From: Actinomycetes bacterium
Lineage (GTDB): Bacteria; Actinomycetota; Acidimicrobiia; Acidimicrobiales; Bog-793
Direction: 5' to 3'
Assembly (NCBI GenBank): GCA_021791795.1
Contig: JAJYVX010000002.1
Location: forward strand, 21,841 to 62,068
Length of the DNA: 40,228 nucleotides
A program made the position numbers and the translations under genes. Below the pieces are notes generated by a model. It worked only from the letters and a program-made list of their open reading frames with translations, was not told the origin of the DNA and did no database searches. Below are positions 31,898-40,228 of the stretch, piece after piece; the stretch's first letter is position 1, and every line of letters begins with the position of its first letter.

Positions 31898-33459
31898 TGC
31901 CCGAAGATCCACACGAGCAGAGTGCCGGCGTCGCCTACAGGGACGTCCCGGCGACGCTCGACGACCTCGCACACGGCACCATCACCTCGGCCGAGCTCGT
32001 GTCGACCCTCATCGAGCGGATCGAGGCGATCGACGCCGGCGGACCGCAGCTGAGAAGCGTGCTGCAACTCGACGAACGGGCTGTGGACGAGGCGGGAGAG
32101 CTCGACTCCGAGAGGCGGAGCGGGAGGCTGCGCGGTCCGCTTCACGGTCTGCCGGTCCTGGTGAAGGACAACCTCGACACCGCGGCACCGCTCGACACGA
32201 CGGCCGGCTCGTTCGCCCTCTCCGGCCCGGCGGGCCTCGACTGCCCGGTCGTCTCGCAGTTGCGGGCCGCCGGGGCGATACTGCTCGGGAAGGCGAACCT
32301 GTCGGAGTGGGCGAACTTCCGCGGGCGCCTATCGTCGAGTGGTTGGAGCGCCCGGGGCGGCCAGGTGCTCAACCCGCACGCCCTCAACCGGACGCCTGGA
32401 GGGTCGTCCGCCGGCTCGGCCGCCGCGGTGGCGGCTGGCCTTGTACCCTTCGCCGTCGGTACGGAGACGGACGGGTCGATCATATGTCCGTCCGCGCTCT
32501 GCGGTGTGGTCGGCCTCAAGCCCACCGTGGGACTGCTCAGCCGTACGGGCATCGTGCCGATCGCCTCCAGCCAGGACACCGCCGGGCCTATGGCGCGAAG
32601 CGTGGCCGGCGTCGCGCTCCTCCTCGAGGCGATGAGCGACGGACCGCTCGACGGGAGCGACGAGGCGATGCGGGCGCGACCGGCCCGGCGTGAGGGCGCC
32701 TACGTGCAAGCGGTCACCGGGGGTGTGGACGGGATGGCGGTGGGTTTCGTTCGGGGAGAAGGGGTGTCCGGCTACCACGACCGCGCCGATTGGCTCGCCG
32801 AGGCGGCCTGCGGGGCCCTCCGGGCAGCCGGGGCCAAGGTCGTCGACCCCGTGCCCGCACTGGACAGGGCATGGCAGGAGGATGAGATGACGGTCCTCTG
32901 CACCGAGTTCAAGGCCGGGCTCGAGCTGTACCTCAGGCGGAGGAGGAGCGCCCTCGCCGGGCGAGGCGAGGACGTCGGGGAGCTCCCCACGTCGCTCGAA
33001 GACGTCGTCGCCTTCAACGCGGGGTCACCGGCCGAGAGGCTCGACCTGTTCGGCCAGGACATCCTCGAGCTGTCGGCGGCTGCAGGAGGGCTCGACGGCT
33101 CCCCCTACCTCGAGGCGCGGGAACGCAATTGGTCGCGCACGAGGGCGGACGGGATCGACGCCCTCTGCGAGCGGCACGGCGTGCAGGCGCTCGTCGCCCT
33201 CGCCGCGGCACCCGCTTGGCAGATAGACCACGTCAACGGCGACAGCTACACAGGCTCGTCCTGGTCGGAGGCGGCCGTCGCCGGCTACCCCTCCCTCACC
33301 GTGCCGGTGGGAGACGTGCTCGGACTCCCCGTCGGAGTCACGGTCTACGGACCCGCCTGGAGCGAGGCGACGCTGCTCGCCATCGCCGGCTCGATCGAGC
33401 GTGCGCTCGGACCATGCAGGCGTCCCTCCTTCGCTCGCTCCGTGGCGATGCTCGCCTGA
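31894..33459 (+). CDS. amidase (amidase-signature family)
   Basis: GLPVLVKDN, TPGGSSAGSAAAVAAGLVPFAVGTETDGSIICPSALCGVVGLKPT; ATG overlaps the ccdA stop. Confidence 0.93.
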   Translation: MMPEDPHEQSAGVAYRDVPATLDDLAHGTITSAELVSTLIERIEAIDAGGPQLRSVLQLDERAVDEAGELDSERRSGRLRGPLHGLPVLVKDNLDTAAPLDTTAGSFALSGPAGLDCPVVSQLRAAGAILLGKANLSEWANFRGRLSSSGWSARGGQVLNPHALNRTPGGSSAGSAAAVAAGLVPFAVGTETDGSIICPSALCGVVGLKPTVGLLSRTGIVPIASSQDTAGPMARSVAGVALLLEAMSDGPLDGSDEAMRARPARREGAYVQAVTGGVDGMAVGFVRGEGVSGYHDRADWLAEAACGALRAAGAKVVDPVPALDRAWQEDEMTVLCTEFKAGLELYLRRRRSALAGRGEDVGELPTSLEDVVAFNAGSPAERLDLFGQDILELSAAAGGLDGSPYLEARERNWSRTRADGIDALCERHGVQALVALAAAPAWQIDHVNGDSYTGSSWSEAAVAGYPSLTVPVGDVLGLPVGVTVYGPAWSEATLLAIAGSIERALGPCRRPSFARSVAMLA

Positions 33460-33487
33460 GCAAGGCCTGATCGCCGTCCTGCCCTGC

Positions 33488-33503
33488 GCCGTCCGGAGAC
33501 GGC
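33488..33503. terminator. short stem-loop between convergent amidase and acnA
   Basis: GCCGTC-CGGA-GACGGC; 6-bp stem with the same CGGA loop as the groEL hairpin; between stops at 33459 and 33524. Confidence 0.5.
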
Positions 33504-33523
33504 TCGGCCTCGCCCCGCCGCTG

Positions 33524-36235
33524 CTACGCGAGGGCGAGACGCCGGACCATGTAGTTGAGGATGCCGCCGTGGCGGAAGTACTCCGCCTCGCCCGGAGTGT
33601 CGATGCGCAGCTTGACGCCGAATTCCTTGTCGCCGGCGCGCACGGTGAGCCGCCTTCCGACGAGATCGGCCGCCGTGGTACCGGCTACACCTGACACCTC
33701 CACCACCTCGTGGCCGCTCAGGCCGAGGGACCCGACGCTTTCGCCGTCCTCGAACTGGAGGGGCAGCACTCCCATCCCGATCAGGTTGGAACGGTGTATG
33801 CGCTCGAAGCTCTCGGCGACGACAGCCCGGACGCCGAGGAGCATGGGACCCTTGGCCGCCCAGTCGCGTGACGAGCCGGAGCCGTACTCCTTCCCGGCGA
33901 GGATCACGAGCGGCACGCCCTCTGAGCGGTAGCGCTCGGCCGCCTCGAAGATCGTCATCTGCTCCTCGTCGGGCAGGTGCAGGGTGACCCCGCCCTCCGT
34001 GCCGGGGGCGAGGCGGTTGCGGATGCGCGTGTTGGCGAACGTGCCGCGCATCATGACCTCGTGGTTCCCGCGGCGGGACCCGTAGGAGTTGAACTGCGCC
34101 GGCTCCACTCCGTGCTCGACGAGCCACCTCCCGGCCGGGCTCGCCGTCTTGATGGACCCGGCCGGCGATATGTGGTCGGTCGTGACGCTGTCCCCGAGCA
34201 CGGCCAGCACCCGCGCCCCGCGCACGTCGGCGAGCGGCTCCGGCTCGGGAGTGAGGCCCTCGAAGAAGGGTGGTCGCTGCACGTAGGTGGAGGAGAGGTC
34301 CCAGGAGTAACGGTCGCCACCCGGGACATCGAGCGAGGTCCATGCCTCGCCGCCCGTGAAGACCGCCGCATAGTCCCTGCGGAACATGTCAGGCTCGACG
34401 GAGCTCTGCACCGCGGCGGAGACGTCTTGCAAGCTCGGCCAGATGTCGCGGAGGAACACGTCCTTCCCGTCGGCGCCGGTGCCGAGCGGCTCCGTCACGA
34501 GGTCGATGTCCATGCGCCCTGCGAGCCCGTAGGCGACGACGAGGGGAGGCGAGGCCAGGTAGTTCATGCGCACGTCAGGATGGATGCGCCCCTCGAAGTT
34601 CCTGTTCCCTGAGAGGACCGCCACACAAGCGAGGTCGTTCTCGTTGATCGCGGCCGAGATCTCGGGAAGGAGCGGGCCCGAGTTCCCGATGCACGTCGTG
34701 CAGCCGAACCCCACCAGTGCGAACCCGAGCCCGGCCAGCGGCTCGAGGAGCCCGGCGCGTTCGAAGTAGTCCACCGCGACTCTCGAGCCCGGGGCGAGGC
34801 TCGTCTTCACCCACGGCTTCGCCCTCAGCCCGCGGGCGGCGGCGTTCCGGGCGAGAAGCCCCGCGGCGAGCATGACCTGCGGGTTGGACGTGTTCGTGCA
34901 GGAGGTGATAGCGGCTATGACGACGCTCCCGTGGTCGAGCTCGAACGTCGTGCCGTCGCCGAGGGTGACCGGGACCGGCTTGCTCGCGTGGCCGTTCGAC
35001 TCGGCCGTCGAGCTCTCGCCGCCGTCGGGCAGGACCTTGGGCAGAGCCTCGGCGAAACGCGCCTTCGCTCTCGCGAGCCCCACCCGGTCCTGCGGTCTGG
35101 CCGGTCCGGCCAGGCTCGGCTCCACACTCGAGAGGTCGAGCTCGACGTGCTCGCTGTAGGCGGGTTGCGCAGACGGATCGTGCCAGATGCCCTGGGTCTT
35201 GGCGTAGGCCTCGACGAGGCTCAGCAGCTCGGCCGGCCGTCCCGTGAGCGCGAGGTAGCGAAGGGTCTCCTCGTCGATCGGGAAGATGGTGACGGTCGAG
35301 CCGTACTCCGGCGACATGTTGCCGATGGTCGCCCTGTTCTCGAGCGGAACACTTGCGACGCCGGGGCCGTAGCACTCGACGAACTTGCCGACCACGCCGT
35401 GGGCGCGGAGCAACTCCGCGATCGTGAGCACGAGGTCCGTGGCCGTGGCACCTTCGGGCAGCTCGCCGCCGAGGCGGAGGCCGACAACGGGTGGGACGAG
35501 CATCGAGATGGGCTGCCCGAGCATGGCGGCCTCTGCCTCGATCCCTCCGACTCCCCAGGCGAGGATGCCGAGGCCGTTCACCATGGGGGTGTGGCTGTCG
35601 GTCCCGACGACGCTGTCGGGGTACGCCGCCCCTTCGGCGTCCACGTAGACGACCCTGCTCAGGTACTCGAGGTTGACCTGGTGGCAGATGCCGGTGCCCG
35701 GCGGCACCACCCTCAGGTCGGAGAACGCCTGCTGGCCCCAGCGCAGGAAGCGGTAGCGCTCCCGGTTGCGCTCGTACTCGAGCGCGGTGTTGACGGCCAT
35801 GGCGTCGGGGCGGGCGTACACGTCGGCGACGACCGAGTGGTCGACGACGAGGTCGACCGGCAGCTGCGGATTGATGCCCGCAGGCTTCCCGCCGAGCGTG
35901 TCGACCGCGTCCCGCATGGCCGCGAGGTCGACGACGCAAGGCACGCCGGTGAAGTCCTGCAGCAGGACGCGTGCCGGTGAGAACGCGATCTCCCTCGTCG
36001 GTGTCACCCCACGGCCCGCGTCGCGGGCGATCGCCTCCACGTCCTCGGGACGCACGTGCAGACCGTCGGTGTGCCGGAGAAGGTTCTCGAGCAGGAGCTT
36101 CAGCGAGAAGGGCACCCGGCTCAGGTCGCAGAGCTCGGAAAGAGCGGAAAGCGCGTGGATCGCATAGGTGTCGTCGGCCACACGAAGGGTCCGGCGCGAT
36201 CCGAAGGTGTCCGAAGGAGGCTGTTCCGATGCCAT
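33524..36235 (-). CDS. acnA: aconitate hydratase
   Basis: [109 protein letters not shown]. Confidence 0.98.
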   Translation of the reverse strand: MASEQPPSDTFGSRRTLRVADDTYAIHALSALSELCDLSRVPFSLKLLLENLLRHTDGLHVRPEDVEAIARDAGRGVTPTREIAFSPARVLLQDFTGVPCVVDLAAMRDAVDTLGGKPAGINPQLPVDLVVDHSVVADVYARPDAMAVNTALEYERNRERYRFLRWGQQAFSDLRVVPPGTGICHQVNLEYLSRVVYVDAEGAAYPDSVVGTDSHTPMVNGLGILAWGVGGIEAEAAMLGQPISMLVPPVVGLRLGGELPEGATATDLVLTIAELLRAHGVVGKFVECYGPGVASVPLENRATIGNMSPEYGSTVTIFPIDEETLRYLALTGRPAELLSLVEAYAKTQGIWHDPSAQPAYSEHVELDLSSVEPSLAGPARPQDRVGLARAKARFAEALPKVLPDGGESSTAESNGHASKPVPVTLGDGTTFELDHGSVVIAAITSCTNTSNPQVMLAAGLLARNAAARGLRAKPWVKTSLAPGSRVAVDYFERAGLLEPLAGLGFALVGFGCTTCIGNSGPLLPEISAAINENDLACVAVLSGNRNFEGRIHPDVRMNYLASPPLVVAYGLAGRMDIDLVTEPLGTGADGKDVFLRDIWPSLQDVSAAVQSSVEPDMFRRDYAAVFTGGEAWTSLDVPGGDRYSWDLSSTYVQRPPFFEGLTPEPEPLADVRGARVLAVLGDSVTTDHISPAGSIKTASPAGRWLVEHGVEPAQFNSYGSRRGNHEVMMRGTFANTRIRNRLAPGTEGGVTLHLPDEEQMTIFEAAERYRSEGVPLVILAGKEYGSGSSRDWAAKGPMLLGVRAVVAESFERIHRSNLIGMGVLPLQFEDGESVGSLGLSGHEVVEVSGVAGTTAADLVGRRLTVRAGDKEFGVKLRIDTPGEAEYFRHGGILNYMVRRLALA

Positions 36236-36354
36236 GTCGTCCTCCGTCTCGTCGTGGCGTTCCGCTGGGCGACCCTACCGGCTGGTGCGTCGCCGTCGTC
36301 AGCCTCCGCCCTGTGGCGACTCCTCACGGATGGCGAGACGTTGCGTGAGGGTGC

Positions 36355-36846
36355 TCAGGAGCTGAGGCGGGTGGCGCCCGGGTTGACCCGGTCGCGCAGC
36401 CGCTCGAGGAGCCTCAGGAGCACCTCCCGTTCCTTCTTCTCGTAGAGGCCGTCGAAGACCTCCTCGAGGCGCGACCGGTGGCACTCGAGGGCCGCGACCA
36501 TCCTCGCCGTGCCCGCCGCCGTCAGCCTGGCGAACTGACCACGGCGGTCCTCCGGGCAACTCTGGCGCTCGGCAAGGCCGGCTTCGCACAGCCTGTCGAC
36601 AGCGCGCGTGAGCCCGCTCGGGGTGAGGGACGTCTGCGTGGCGAGATCGCTCATCCGCAGGCGCCGGCCGGGTGAGCGGGCCAGGCGGACGAGGACCTCG
36701 AAGCTCTGTGCGGGCAAGCCGTAGTCCCGCTCGAGCGAGGGACCGACTTGGCGCCGTAGTCCGGCGGCCGACTCGAAGACGAGCCCGGCGAGGGTTATCG
36801 GATCGACGGCTCGACAACCGTCCGAGTGCTCCCCAGCGCTTCCCAC
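36355..36846 (-). CDS. MarR-family transcriptional regulator
   Basis: LSPxQSFEVLVRLARSPGRRLRMSDLA... winged-helix: MSDLATQTSLTPSGLTRAVDRLCEAGLAERQSCPEDRRGQFARLTAAG. GTG at 36846 proposed in place of TTG at 36885, which lies in the palindrome. Confidence 0.9.
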   Translation of the reverse strand: MGSAGEHSDGCRAVDPITLAGLVFESAAGLRRQVGPSLERDYGLPAQSFEVLVRLARSPGRRLRMSDLATQTSLTPSGLTRAVDRLCEAGLAERQSCPEDRRGQFARLTAAGTARMVAALECHRSRLEEVFDGLYEKKEREVLLRLLERLRDRVNPGATRLSS

Positions 36847-36870
36847 AGCTCGAAGTCTAGCGAAAAGTGG

Positions 36871-36946
36871 TTGCGTAAGAAACAATTGTTCTGCTACTCT
36901 GATTGCACAAGCAAATGTCGTTCAAGCAACTTGTCAGGCAACTTGT
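36871..36946. promoter_or_regulatory. divergent marR/yceI control region: palindrome AACAATTGTT plus direct repeats GCAACTTGT x2
   Basis: TTGCGT (36871-36876), perfect palindrome AACAATTGTT (36881-36890), TACTCT (36895-36900), GCAACTTGT at 36926 and 36938; AT-rich against a GC-rich background. Confidence 0.6.
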
Positions 36947-36970
36947 GACATCTCGAAACGGAGGCAGTAG

Positions 36971-37555
36971 GTGAGCAGCACGGCAGCTGAGAAAGAGACA
37001 AGAGAGCTGGCGGGGTTGACGATCCCCGGCCCGGGCACGTTCAGCATCGACGTCACGCACAGTCACGTCGGCTTCGTGGTACGGCACATGAAGGTCGCGA
37101 AGGTGCGCGGCCAGTTCACCGACTACGCGGGCACGATCGTCCTTGCAGAGGACCCCCTCGAGTCGTCGGTCGACGTCGCGGTGCGGACGGCGAGCGTCGA
37201 CACGCGGGAGGAGAACAGGGACAACCACCTGCGCTCCGGTGACTTCTTCGAAAGCGACACGCATCCCGAGATGAGCTTCAGGAGCACCAAGCTCGAGCAC
37301 GTCGGCGAGAACGAGCTCCGGCTCACGGGCGATCTCACGATCAAGGCAGTGACGAAGCCCATCACTCTCGACGTCGAGTTCGACGGCGTCGTGCAGGACC
37401 CGTATGGCAACGAGCGGATCGGGTTCTCCGCAAAGGGCGAGCTCGACCGGTTCGACTACGGCCTCACCTGGAACGCCGCCCTAGAAGCGGGCGGCCTCGT
37501 GGTCAGCCGCAACGTCGCGATCCAGCTCGAAGTGGAGGCGACGAGAGCCTCCTGA
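36971..37555 (+). CDS. YceI family protein
   Basis: PGTFSIDVTHSHVGFVVRHMKVAKVRGQFTDYAGTI...SVDTREENRDNHLRSGDFFESDTHPEMSFRSTKLE; GTG start with GGAGG upstream. Confidence 0.94.
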   Translation: MSSTAAEKETRELAGLTIPGPGTFSIDVTHSHVGFVVRHMKVAKVRGQFTDYAGTIVLAEDPLESSVDVAVRTASVDTREENRDNHLRSGDFFESDTHPEMSFRSTKLEHVGENELRLTGDLTIKAVTKPITLDVEFDGVVQDPYGNERIGFSAKGELDRFDYGLTWNAALEAGGLVVSRNVAIQLEVEATRAS

Positions 37556-37569
37556 AGAACCCGAGGGAA

Positions 37570-37596
37570 CCCGGTGGCGGACCTTCCGCCGCCGGG
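37570..37596 (+). terminator. stem-loop downstream of yceI
   Basis: CCCGGTGGCGG-acctt-CCGCCGCCGGG, 11-bp stem with one T:G pair, 15 nt after the yceI stop; no U-tract. Confidence 0.65.
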
Positions 37597-37636
37597 GTCC
37601 CAACCCCGCTCTGAGCCATTCGGTACGCTCCCGGCC

Positions 37637-38995
37637 ATGCCGCCAAAAGATAGGGACTCCTCCCCCGACCAGTCGCGTTCGGCTGGCTACCTCGAGGGGG
37701 TCCTCGCGTCGCTCCCGGCTGCCCTCCTGGTCATCGACTCGAACGGGACGATCACCTATGCGAGCGGCCAGTTGAACAGGATGGGTTCGCGCACCCCGGG
37801 CTCGCTCAAGGGCGCTGCGATCGGCACTCTCGTCACGCCCGAGGATCGTGAGGCCGTCGACCAGCTCATCAAGCTCGCAGCGGCGAGGGCCGAAGGCCAG
37901 ATGGTCGGCCCCGTCCGCGTCTCCTACGTCGACGAGGTGAGGGGCCCGCGCGTGACCCAGGCGTGGGGTCTCAACAGGTCGGCCGACCAGAGCATCGGCG
38001 GGGTGATCCTGCTCATGCTGCCCGAGTCCTCCTACGAGCGGTTCGATCAGGTGCTGGAGTCGATATCGCTCGGGGCCACCCTAGAAGAGACGTTCGCTGC
38101 TCTGGCAGAGGCCCTGCGCTACCCGCCCGCCGAAGCGGAGTGCTTCTTCCTCGCTCCGGCCCGTGACGACCGCGGCGTGCTCCGCGCGCCTGACATCCAG
38201 CAGGTGCCGGGGCCACCTTCTGCCGGACCCTGGGACGACGTCTGGGCCGGTGCTCATGTCGTCTCGCACGACAACCTGACAGTGCTCTCGCCCGCTCTCC
38301 AGACGGCCGCCCGGGCGGCTGGCTTCCATGCCGTCTCGGCGTTCGGCGTTCACCAGCGGGCCGACGGGCGCTACGACGCGTGCCTCGTCATGTGGCGGCG
38401 GGAGGAGGGCCCGATGAGCGGGTTCGCAGCTGCCAACGCGCAGCGCGCCATCGCCATCGCTTCGCTCGCCATGTCCCATGCAGCCGAGGAAGCCGGCCTC
38501 AAGGAGGCGACGCAACGGGACTCGCTGACGGGGCTCGCGAGCAGGACCGGTTTCTTCGAGCTGTTGGAAGCGCGCGTGAGGGCAGGTGAGCAGTCGGCGA
38601 TCCTCTACATAGACCTCGACGGCTTCCGGCAGGTGAACGAGACCCTCGGGCACCTGGCCGGAGACGCGGTGCTCCGCGTCTCCGCTCGCCGGCTCGCCTC
38701 GGTCATGCGGCCGACCGACGACCTCGCCCGCCTCAGCGACGACGAGTTCGTCGTCCTCTGCAGCGGGAGCGTCACCGAAGAGCAAGTGGGTGCGATCGCA
38801 GAGCGGATCATCGCTAGTCTGTCGCGTCCTCTCGCCGTCGCCGACGGCGAGACGGTCAACATCGGAGCGAGCGTCGGCGCGGTGCTCGATCTGCCGGTGG
38901 GGACGCCCGCGGATGCCCTGCTTGCGAAGGCCGACCATGCCCTTTACCGCGCCAAGCTGAAAGGACCTGGTCAGTGGGTAGTGGCAACGGATTGA
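37637..38995 (+). CDS. PAS-GGDEF domain protein with degenerate SDDEF motif
   Basis: PAS-like LLVIDSNGTITYAS; GGDEF-domain RDSLTGLASRTGFFELL, ILYIDLDGFRQVNETLGHLAGDAVLR, RPTDDLARLSDDEFVVLCSG, SVGAVLD, ADALLAKADHALYRAK. Confidence 0.93.
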   Translation: MPPKDRDSSPDQSRSAGYLEGVLASLPAALLVIDSNGTITYASGQLNRMGSRTPGSLKGAAIGTLVTPEDREAVDQLIKLAAARAEGQMVGPVRVSYVDEVRGPRVTQAWGLNRSADQSIGGVILLMLPESSYERFDQVLESISLGATLEETFAALAEALRYPPAEAECFFLAPARDDRGVLRAPDIQQVPGPPSAGPWDDVWAGAHVVSHDNLTVLSPALQTAARAAGFHAVSAFGVHQRADGRYDACLVMWRREEGPMSGFAAANAQRAIAIASLAMSHAAEEAGLKEATQRDSLTGLASRTGFFELLEARVRAGEQSAILYIDLDGFRQVNETLGHLAGDAVLRVSARRLASVMRPTDDLARLSDDEFVVLCSGSVTEEQVGAIAERIIASLSRPLAVADGETVNIGASVGAVLDLPVGTPADALLAKADHALYRAKLKGPGQWVVATD

Positions 38996-39819
38996 CGAGG
39001 GGGGTCGCGGCGGCTGTTCGCTCGCTTGACACTCCCGCCGAAGGGACCGAAGGTCTGCCGGCCGGCGTCTCGGGGCGGCCGTCCCTGCTGGCCAAGACGT
39101 GCGCCGCGCCGAGAAGGGCCACGGAGGCGGCGCCGTCCCGCAAGCTTGCTCGCTCGACGTCCCTCGTCACGGCCGGAGTTCTTCTTGCCGGTCTCTTCCT
39201 CGCAGCGTGCGGCGGCGCCCCGACCTCGAGCTCGAACGGCATCGCGAGCAAATCGCCCGACCAGATCGCCTCGTCGGCGGCCTCTGTGATCCGCAAGGCG
39301 AAGTCGGTGCACCTGATCGGCTCGTACAGCGGCAGCACGCTCGATGTGTACCTCTACTCGAACGGAGACGTCTCCGGCTCGGTGTCGAAGTCCGGGTTGT
39401 CCTTTGACATCCTCACCATCCATACCTCGGCCACATACGTGAAGGCGTCGGCCTCCTTCTGGGAGCACGGGGCCAACGTCCCCGCCGCGACGGCGTCAGG
39501 CTTCAACAACAAGTGGGTGAAGCTCCCCGGAAGCACCCTCTCGCCTCCCGGCGTCTTCACCATCGCCTCGCTCGCCTCTGCGCTGAGCAGCCACAAGGGC
39601 AAGCTGAGCAAGGTCGGGACGAAGACCATCGACGGCCAGAGCGTGGTCGGTGTCCACTCGACGGTCGGCGGGACGATGTGGATAGCCACGACCGGGACCC
39701 CCTACCCGGTCGAGCTGACGGCGCCGAGCGGCACGGGCTCCATCACCCTGAGCGGATGGAACCAGTCGAGCGCGCCGAGCGCGCCGGCCCACGCCATCCC
39801 GCTTCCGAGCATCGGCTGA
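38992..39819 (+). CDS. predicted lipoprotein (LppX/LprG-like beta-rich architecture possible)
   Basis: Hydrophobic segment plus lipobox VLLAGLFLAACGGAP; TTG at 38992 overlaps the preceding stop (TTGA); start uncertain. Confidence 0.75.
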   Translation: MTRGVAAAVRSLDTPAEGTEGLPAGVSGRPSLLAKTCAAPRRATEAAPSRKLARSTSLVTAGVLLAGLFLAACGGAPTSSSNGIASKSPDQIASSAASVIRKAKSVHLIGSYSGSTLDVYLYSNGDVSGSVSKSGLSFDILTIHTSATYVKASASFWEHGANVPAATASGFNNKWVKLPGSTLSPPGVFTIASLASALSSHKGKLSKVGTKTIDGQSVVGVHSTVGGTMWIATTGTPYPVELTAPSGTGSITLSGWNQSSAPSAPAHAIPLPSIG

Positions 39820-39858
39820 CATCACATCGCGCCGGGCGTGATATAGCGTCGCCCGCCT

Positions 39859-40228
39859 ATGAGTCGCGGCCGCCGTCAGTCGTTGGCGGCCGTGACCCTC
39901 CTCCTCGTGCTGGCCTTGACCGCGGCGGCATGCACGTCCTCGCCGGCGACGGTGCACACGAGCGGCGAGGTCGTCACCGGAGGACCGACCGGCACGTACC
40001 TCGTGCCGCCCGGGATCCACAAGATCAAGCACGTCATCCTCGTCATGCAGGAGAACAGGTCCTTCGACAGCTACTTCGGCACCTTCCCAGGGGCTGACGG
40101 CCTCAAGTTCAAGAACGGGCGCCCGGTCGCCTGCGTGCCCGACCCTCACCTCCACCACTGCGTCCGGCCGTTCCACGACACGGCTGACCTCAACGGCGGT
40201 GGGCCCCACGGGTATGTGGAGGCCGTCT
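39859..40228 (+). CDS. phosphoesterase family protein (phospholipase C / acid phosphatase-like), lipoprotein; 3' end outside window
   Basis: My translation: MSRGRRQSLAAVTLLLVLALTAAACTSSP...IKHVILVMQENRSFDSYFGTFPGADGLKF...; not in the ORF track because no stop lies in the window. Confidence 0.9.
   Translation, partial: MSRGRRQSLAAVTLLLVLALTAAACTSSPATVHTSGEVVTGGPTGTYLVPPGIHKIKHVILVMQENRSFDSYFGTFPGADGLKFKNGRPVACVPDPHLHHCVRPFHDTADLNGGGPHGYVEAV

Overview
High-GC, actinobacterial-type (Acidimicrobiia-like by overall feel; inference only) chromosomal window, densely packed with housekeeping genes. No rRNA, tRNA, CRISPR, phage or transposon genes were recognised. Gene order: panC (3' end), coaX, lysS, an ABC-2 type exporter pair, polyprenyl synthetase, clpC, radA, carD, ispD, ispF, a TrmH/RlmB methyltransferase with a repeat-rich N-terminus, a RimJ/L-like acetyltransferase, an EamA transporter, pdxH-gltA, an alpha/beta hydrolase, GNAT, NUDIX, an Mkl/MlaF-like ATPase, larE, hemQ, groEL with tandem CIRCE elements, an MFS transporter, a ubiquitin-like sulfur carrier plus a threonine-synthase-like PLP enzyme, gpgS, a GT20 glycosyltransferase, an OtsB-like phosphatase, a DUF3263-like protein, ccdA, an amidase, acnA, marR/yceI (divergent), a PAS-GGDEF protein with a degenerate motif, a lipoprotein, and a phospholipase C-like lipoprotein (partial). 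The strongest finding is at about 25996-27631 (minus strand). A clear SAM-I (S-box) riboswitch sits directly in front of the 'threonine synthase' gene, which overlaps by 4 nt a MoaD/CysO-like sulfur carrier ending in GGAL. This layout suggests a sulfur-carrier-dependent, O-phosphohomoserine-based homocysteine/methionine pathway (MetM/MetO type) rather than threonine synthesis. Other points of interest: a perfect palindrome in the spacer of a divergent marR/yceI promoter, a probable CTG start for pdxH, an 8-bp tandem repeat upstream of hemQ, a 45-bp coding repeat in rlmB, convergent genes sharing a CTAG stop, and several TANNNT boxes placed for leaderless transcription.
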